This document shows positions 5,830-7,669 of a stretch of DNA of 7,669 nucleotides, in pieces. Source of the DNA: Methylacidiphilaceae bacterium UBA1321 (GTDB lineage Bacteria; Verrucomicrobiota; Verrucomicrobiia; Methylacidiphilales; UBA1321); the NCBI GenBank assembly GCA_002306945.1, contig DBTH01000257.1, positions 1-7,669 on the forward strand. Direction: 5' to 3'. The notes below the pieces were generated by a model. The model saw only the letters and a program-made list of their open reading frames with translations, was not told the origin of the DNA and did not search any database. The position numbers were made by a program, and so were the translations under genes. The stretch's first letter is position 1; each line of letters starts with the position of its first letter.

Positions 5830-5929
5830 AATCTCCGCAAGTTGTACGGCTAGTATGCGGCTAATCTCCGCAAGAGCAAGGTTTATTCTCCGCAAATCAT
5901 GCGGCGATTAAGCACCCTATTCGCCGCAT
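5829..5929. promoter_or_regulatory. Phased operator-like repeat array upstream of fic
   Basis: Six copies of a 12-bp motif (consensus WTGCGGMKAWTA) occur here. Minus-strand copies: 5829-5840 and 5862-5873 (both ttgcggagatta, identical over 13 bp with the next base), 5884-5895 (ttgcggagaata) and 5918-5929 (atgcggcgaata). Plus-strand copies: 5855-5866 (atgcggctaatc) and 5899-5910 (atgcggcgatta). A degenerate seventh, tacggctagt, lies at 5845-5854. The copies at 5899 and 5929 form a perfect 9-bp inverted repeat. Starts on the same strand differ by 33, 22 and 34 bp (minus) and by 11 and 44 bp (plus), so the sites mostly face the same side of the helix. The array spans the fic promoter region and the ribosome site. 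No CRISPR-like spacers are present. Confidence 0.6.
5850..5879 (-). promoter_or_regulatory. Possible fic promoter inside the repeat array
   Basis: On the minus strand TTGCTC (5874-5879) and TACTAG (5850-5855) are 18 bp apart. The match is modest. If real, the spacer contains array copies at 5862-5873 and 5855-5866, so a bound protein would block RNA polymerase. Confidence 0.25.
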
Positions 5930-6061
5930 AAAAGGTAAATGGAAATACAACGCGTCATTGTTTATGTCGTACCTCATCGCACCCCCAATACCGTTGTGAG
6001 AAGTTAAGAAATCAAAAAAAATTCCAACCCCCTTGTTACCTCTTGTGTTGTTTTCATGCTC

Positions 6062-6090
6062 TTGTAAAAGCATTTTCCGCTTCGTAGAAT
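6062..6090 (+). promoter_or_regulatory. Putative promoter of the trpF-like gene, leaderless geometry
   Basis: TTGTAA (6062-6067) and TAGAAT (6085-6090) are separated by 17 bp; the -10 box has five of six consensus bases. It ends 8 nt before the ATG at 6099, so the start site would be at or beside the start codon. The remaining 5930-6061 holds no gene I can support. Confidence 0.5.
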
Positions 6091-6098
6091 CGAGTGCC

Positions 6099-6776
6099 AT
6101 GTATTTTACTGGAAGATTCACGAGTATTACTCGACTGAAGGTTTGCTGCATTGCATCGATAGAAGAAATGCGCACAGCGGCTTGCTACGGAGCTTCAGCA
6201 ATCGGCTTAGTAGGCGAGATGCCATCCGGTCCCGGTGTCATCACGCTCAATATGGCTCGTGAGATTGCCCGCGCTACTCCACCCGGAGTCAGTTCCTTTT
6301 TATTGACCAGTTCCACGAAGACAGCGGCTATCATTAGTGAACTTCAATATACTGGAGTCAATGTCGTGCAACTGGTCGATGAAGTGTCTCCAGAAGTTTA
6401 CGCGGCGATCCGTTCGGCTTTGCCAAATGTCCGCATCGTGCAAGTCATTCATGTGCTTGGCGAGACGGATATTCAACTGGCGCAAAATCTGGCGACACAG
6501 GTGGACGCCTTATTACTCGATTCTGGTAATCCGAATTTGCCTATCAAAGAACTGGGAGGCACCGGACGCACACATAACTGGCAGATCAGTCGTCGCATTG
6601 TTGAAGCGGTGGCAGTGCCCGTTTTCTTGGCTGGGGGCATTCATGAAATGAATGTGAAGCAAGCTATCGAATGTGTTCGTCCCTACGGCATCGATTTGTG
6701 TTCCAGCGTGCGAACCCTAGGCAAACTCGATCCGAAAAAACTGGACTCCTTGACCTGCGCCATGGGGCTCCACTGA
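6099..6776 (+). CDS. trpF: Phosphoribosylanthranilate isomerase (TrpF)-like protein
   Basis: TrpF converts N-(5'-phosphoribosyl)anthranilate to its deoxyribulose isomer in tryptophan synthesis, using a TIM barrel. The 225 residues carry the barrel landmarks: KVCCI (14-18) at strand 1 with Cys16 in the place of the catalytic cysteine, VVQLVDE (89-95), IVQVIHVLGE (113-122), DALLLDS (136-142) with Asp141 as the catalytic acid, GGTGRTHNW (153-161) and FLAGGI (177-182) for phosphate binding. It deviates from classic TrpF: KICG becomes KVCC, the segment after strand 2 reads GEMPSGPGVI instead of the usual SPR motif, and the VQLHG motif becomes VQLVD. This suggests a side branch that may use a different substrate. 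ATG 6099 is chosen over an upstream TTG (6033) because it starts just before the barrel and follows a promoter. No other trp gene is nearby. Confidence 0.82.
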   Translation: MYFTGRFTSITRLKVCCIASIEEMRTAACYGASAIGLVGEMPSGPGVITLNMAREIARATPPGVSSFLLTSSTKTAAIISELQYTGVNVVQLVDEVSPEVYAAIRSALPNVRIVQVIHVLGETDIQLAQNLATQVDALLLDSGNPNLPIKELGGTGRTHNWQISRRIVEAVAVPVFLAGGIHEMNVKQAIECVRPYGIDLCSSVRTLGKLDPKKLDSLTCAMGLH

Positions 6777-6823
6777 GCTTAGAACTTCATACTTCATCGT
6801 GCTTTCTTCCCCGCGAGTGGCTG

Positions 6824-6852
6824 TTGCCAAGGGGATAGGGGCATGGTAGCGT
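6824..6852 (+). promoter_or_regulatory. Putative ftsH promoter, leaderless geometry
   Basis: TTGCCA (6824-6829) and TAGCGT (6847-6852) are separated by 17 bp, and 8 nt remain before the ATG at 6861. The -10 box is a weak match (TANNNT only), but spacing and position copy those of three other genes in the window. No terminator separates it from the gene upstream, so read-through is possible. Confidence 0.4.
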
Positions 6853-6860
6853 TTTAGAAT

Positions 6861-7669
6861 ATGGCCAACGACCCCGTGAAGCTCCCGAGTCCTCCCAAGA
6901 ACCGCAAACCGCCCGTTCGCGGTGGTGGCCCCAACGGCGAAGGCCCCGGCAACGGCGAAACGAATTGGAAGGGACTGGCGTTTTTCGCCGCCGCTTTCCT
7001 GCTGCTCATCGTCGCCTATTACGTCGCCAACCAGCAGGGCATGGCACAGGAAGACCTGACCATTACCGAGTTCAACAAACTCATGGAAGAGAGCAAGCTG
7101 GTCAAGGGTTCCATCAGCTACGAGTTAGATCCTTCCACCAACCTCGAATATCTCACGGGTAAATTCCACCGCACGGCAACCGACGGCAAGGACGTTGTCT
7201 CGGCCTTCCGACTGCCGGTGAGTACGCGTTGGAATAACAGCCTCAGGGATGATCTGGCCAAGGCTGGCTATCCCGATGTCAATATCAAGCAGGTCAGCAA
7301 CTGGTGGAATGGCCCGCTGATGAGCTTCCTGCCGCTGGCGTTTTTCCTCCTCATCATCTACTTCTTCTTCCGCCAGCAACTCCGCATGGCGGGCAAGAAC
7401 GCCTTCAGCTTCGGCAAGAGCAAGGCCCGCATGCTCAACCGCGACCGCAACAAGGTCACCTTCAAGGACGTCGCCGGTATCGACGAGGCCAAGGAAGAAT
7501 TGGAGGAAATCGTCGACTTCCTCAAGGACCCGCGCAAGTTCCAGCGCCTTGGCGGACGCATCCCCAAGGGCGTGCTCATGATCGGCCCTCCCGGAACGGG
7601 CAAGACCCTCCTGGCCAAAGCCATTGCGGGCGAAGCGGACGTTCCTTTCTTCAGCATCAGCGGTTCGGA
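6861..7669 (+). CDS. ftsH: ATP-dependent zinc metalloprotease FtsH, N-terminal part
   Basis: FtsH is a hexameric inner-membrane AAA+ protease that unfolds and degrades short-lived cytosolic regulators and damaged membrane proteins. The first 269 codons are present and the gene runs off the right edge. A proline/glycine/asparagine-rich cytoplasmic N-terminus (1-36) precedes the first membrane helix (38-56); a periplasmic domain (57-150) and second helix (152-170) follow. The AAA domain opens with VTFKDVAGIDEAKEELEEIV (199-218) and the Walker A motif GPPGTGKT (242-249). Walker B, the second region of homology and the HEXXH zinc site lie beyond the window and cannot be checked. The disordered 36-residue lead is longer than in E. 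coli FtsH. No Shine-Dalgarno sequence precedes the ATG; the start is supported by the promoter position and by a charged lead directly before the helix. Confidence 0.97.
   Translation, partial: MANDPVKLPSPPKNRKPPVRGGGPNGEGPGNGETNWKGLAFFAAAFLLLIVAYYVANQQGMAQEDLTITEFNKLMEESKLVKGSISYELDPSTNLEYLTGKFHRTATDGKDVVSAFRLPVSTRWNNSLRDDLAKAGYPDVNIKQVSNWWNGPLMSFLPLAFFLLIIYFFFRQQLRMAGKNAFSFGKSKARMLNRDRNKVTFKDVAGIDEAKEELEEIVDFLKDPRKFQRLGGRIPKGVLMIGPPGTGKTLLAKAIAGEADVPFFSISGS

Noticed and set aside
5829..5895. Extension of Fic to an upstream TTG (22 extra residues)
   Set aside because: The family begins at MRYIHELKGWPN, and the extension would translate the repeat array.
5829..5929. CRISPR array
   Set aside because: Units are only 12 bp, occur in both orientations with short variable gaps, and no spacers or cas genes are present.
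5939..6007. 22-codon plus-strand reading frame (starts MEIQRVIVY) with aaagg before the ATG
   Set aside because: Too short and unsupported by a promoter or known leader-peptide pattern; there is no trp attenuator or run of tryptophan codons.
5897..6175. Minus-strand 92-codon frame between fic and the trpF-like gene
   Set aside because: It overlaps the start of the trpF-like gene and its promoter and crosses the repeat array edge. The product has no recognisable domain.

Overview
The window looks like an ordinary chromosomal stretch of a Gram-negative bacterium of moderately high GC. It carries housekeeping and accessory genes and no phage or transposase genes. Most starts lack a convincing Shine-Dalgarno sequence. 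The FtsH type, the S-methyl-5'-thioadenosine phosphorylase and the DUF309 protein would fit Verrucomicrobiota or a relative. That placement is an inference from general resemblance, not a proven assignment.

Layout. Positions 1-158 hold no gene but contain a nested inverted-repeat element. Positions 159-2264, on the minus strand, read as one transcription unit in the order DUF309 protein, 8-helix membrane protein, mtnP (S-methyl-5'-thioadenosine phosphorylase, methionine salvage). The first two overlap by ATGA. Positions 2392-2649 (minus) encode a small glutaredoxin with a CPWC active site. Positions 2650-2823 look like a simple gap, but hold back-to-back promoters and a candidate plus-strand structured RNA whose intrinsic terminator lies inside the 3' end of ribD. 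Positions 2824-3888 (minus) encode bifunctional RibD of riboflavin synthesis. Positions 3971-4546 (minus) encode an AT-rich, membrane-anchored protein of unknown function. Positions 4711-5829 (minus) encode a Fic-family AMP transferase with a built-in inhibitory helix and a C-terminal winged helix. Positions 6099-6776 (plus) encode a divergent TrpF-like isomerase, and from 6861 (plus) the first 269 codons of the FtsH protease run off the window.

Three things stand out. (1) The region upstream of fic (5829-5929) carries six or seven copies of a 12-bp motif, WTGCGGMKAWTA, in both orientations. Same-strand copies are mostly spaced at multiples of 11 bp, which looks like a cooperative operator, possibly for Fic's own winged helix. 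(2) The candidate small RNA at 2719-2847 is divergent from the glutaredoxin gene and overlaps ribD antisense. (3) Four genes (DUF309, glutaredoxin, trpF-like, ftsH) each have a -35/-10 pair with a 17-bp spacer whose -10 box ends only 6-8 nt before the ATG, which predicts leaderless mRNAs. No CRISPR array, tRNA or rRNA was seen.
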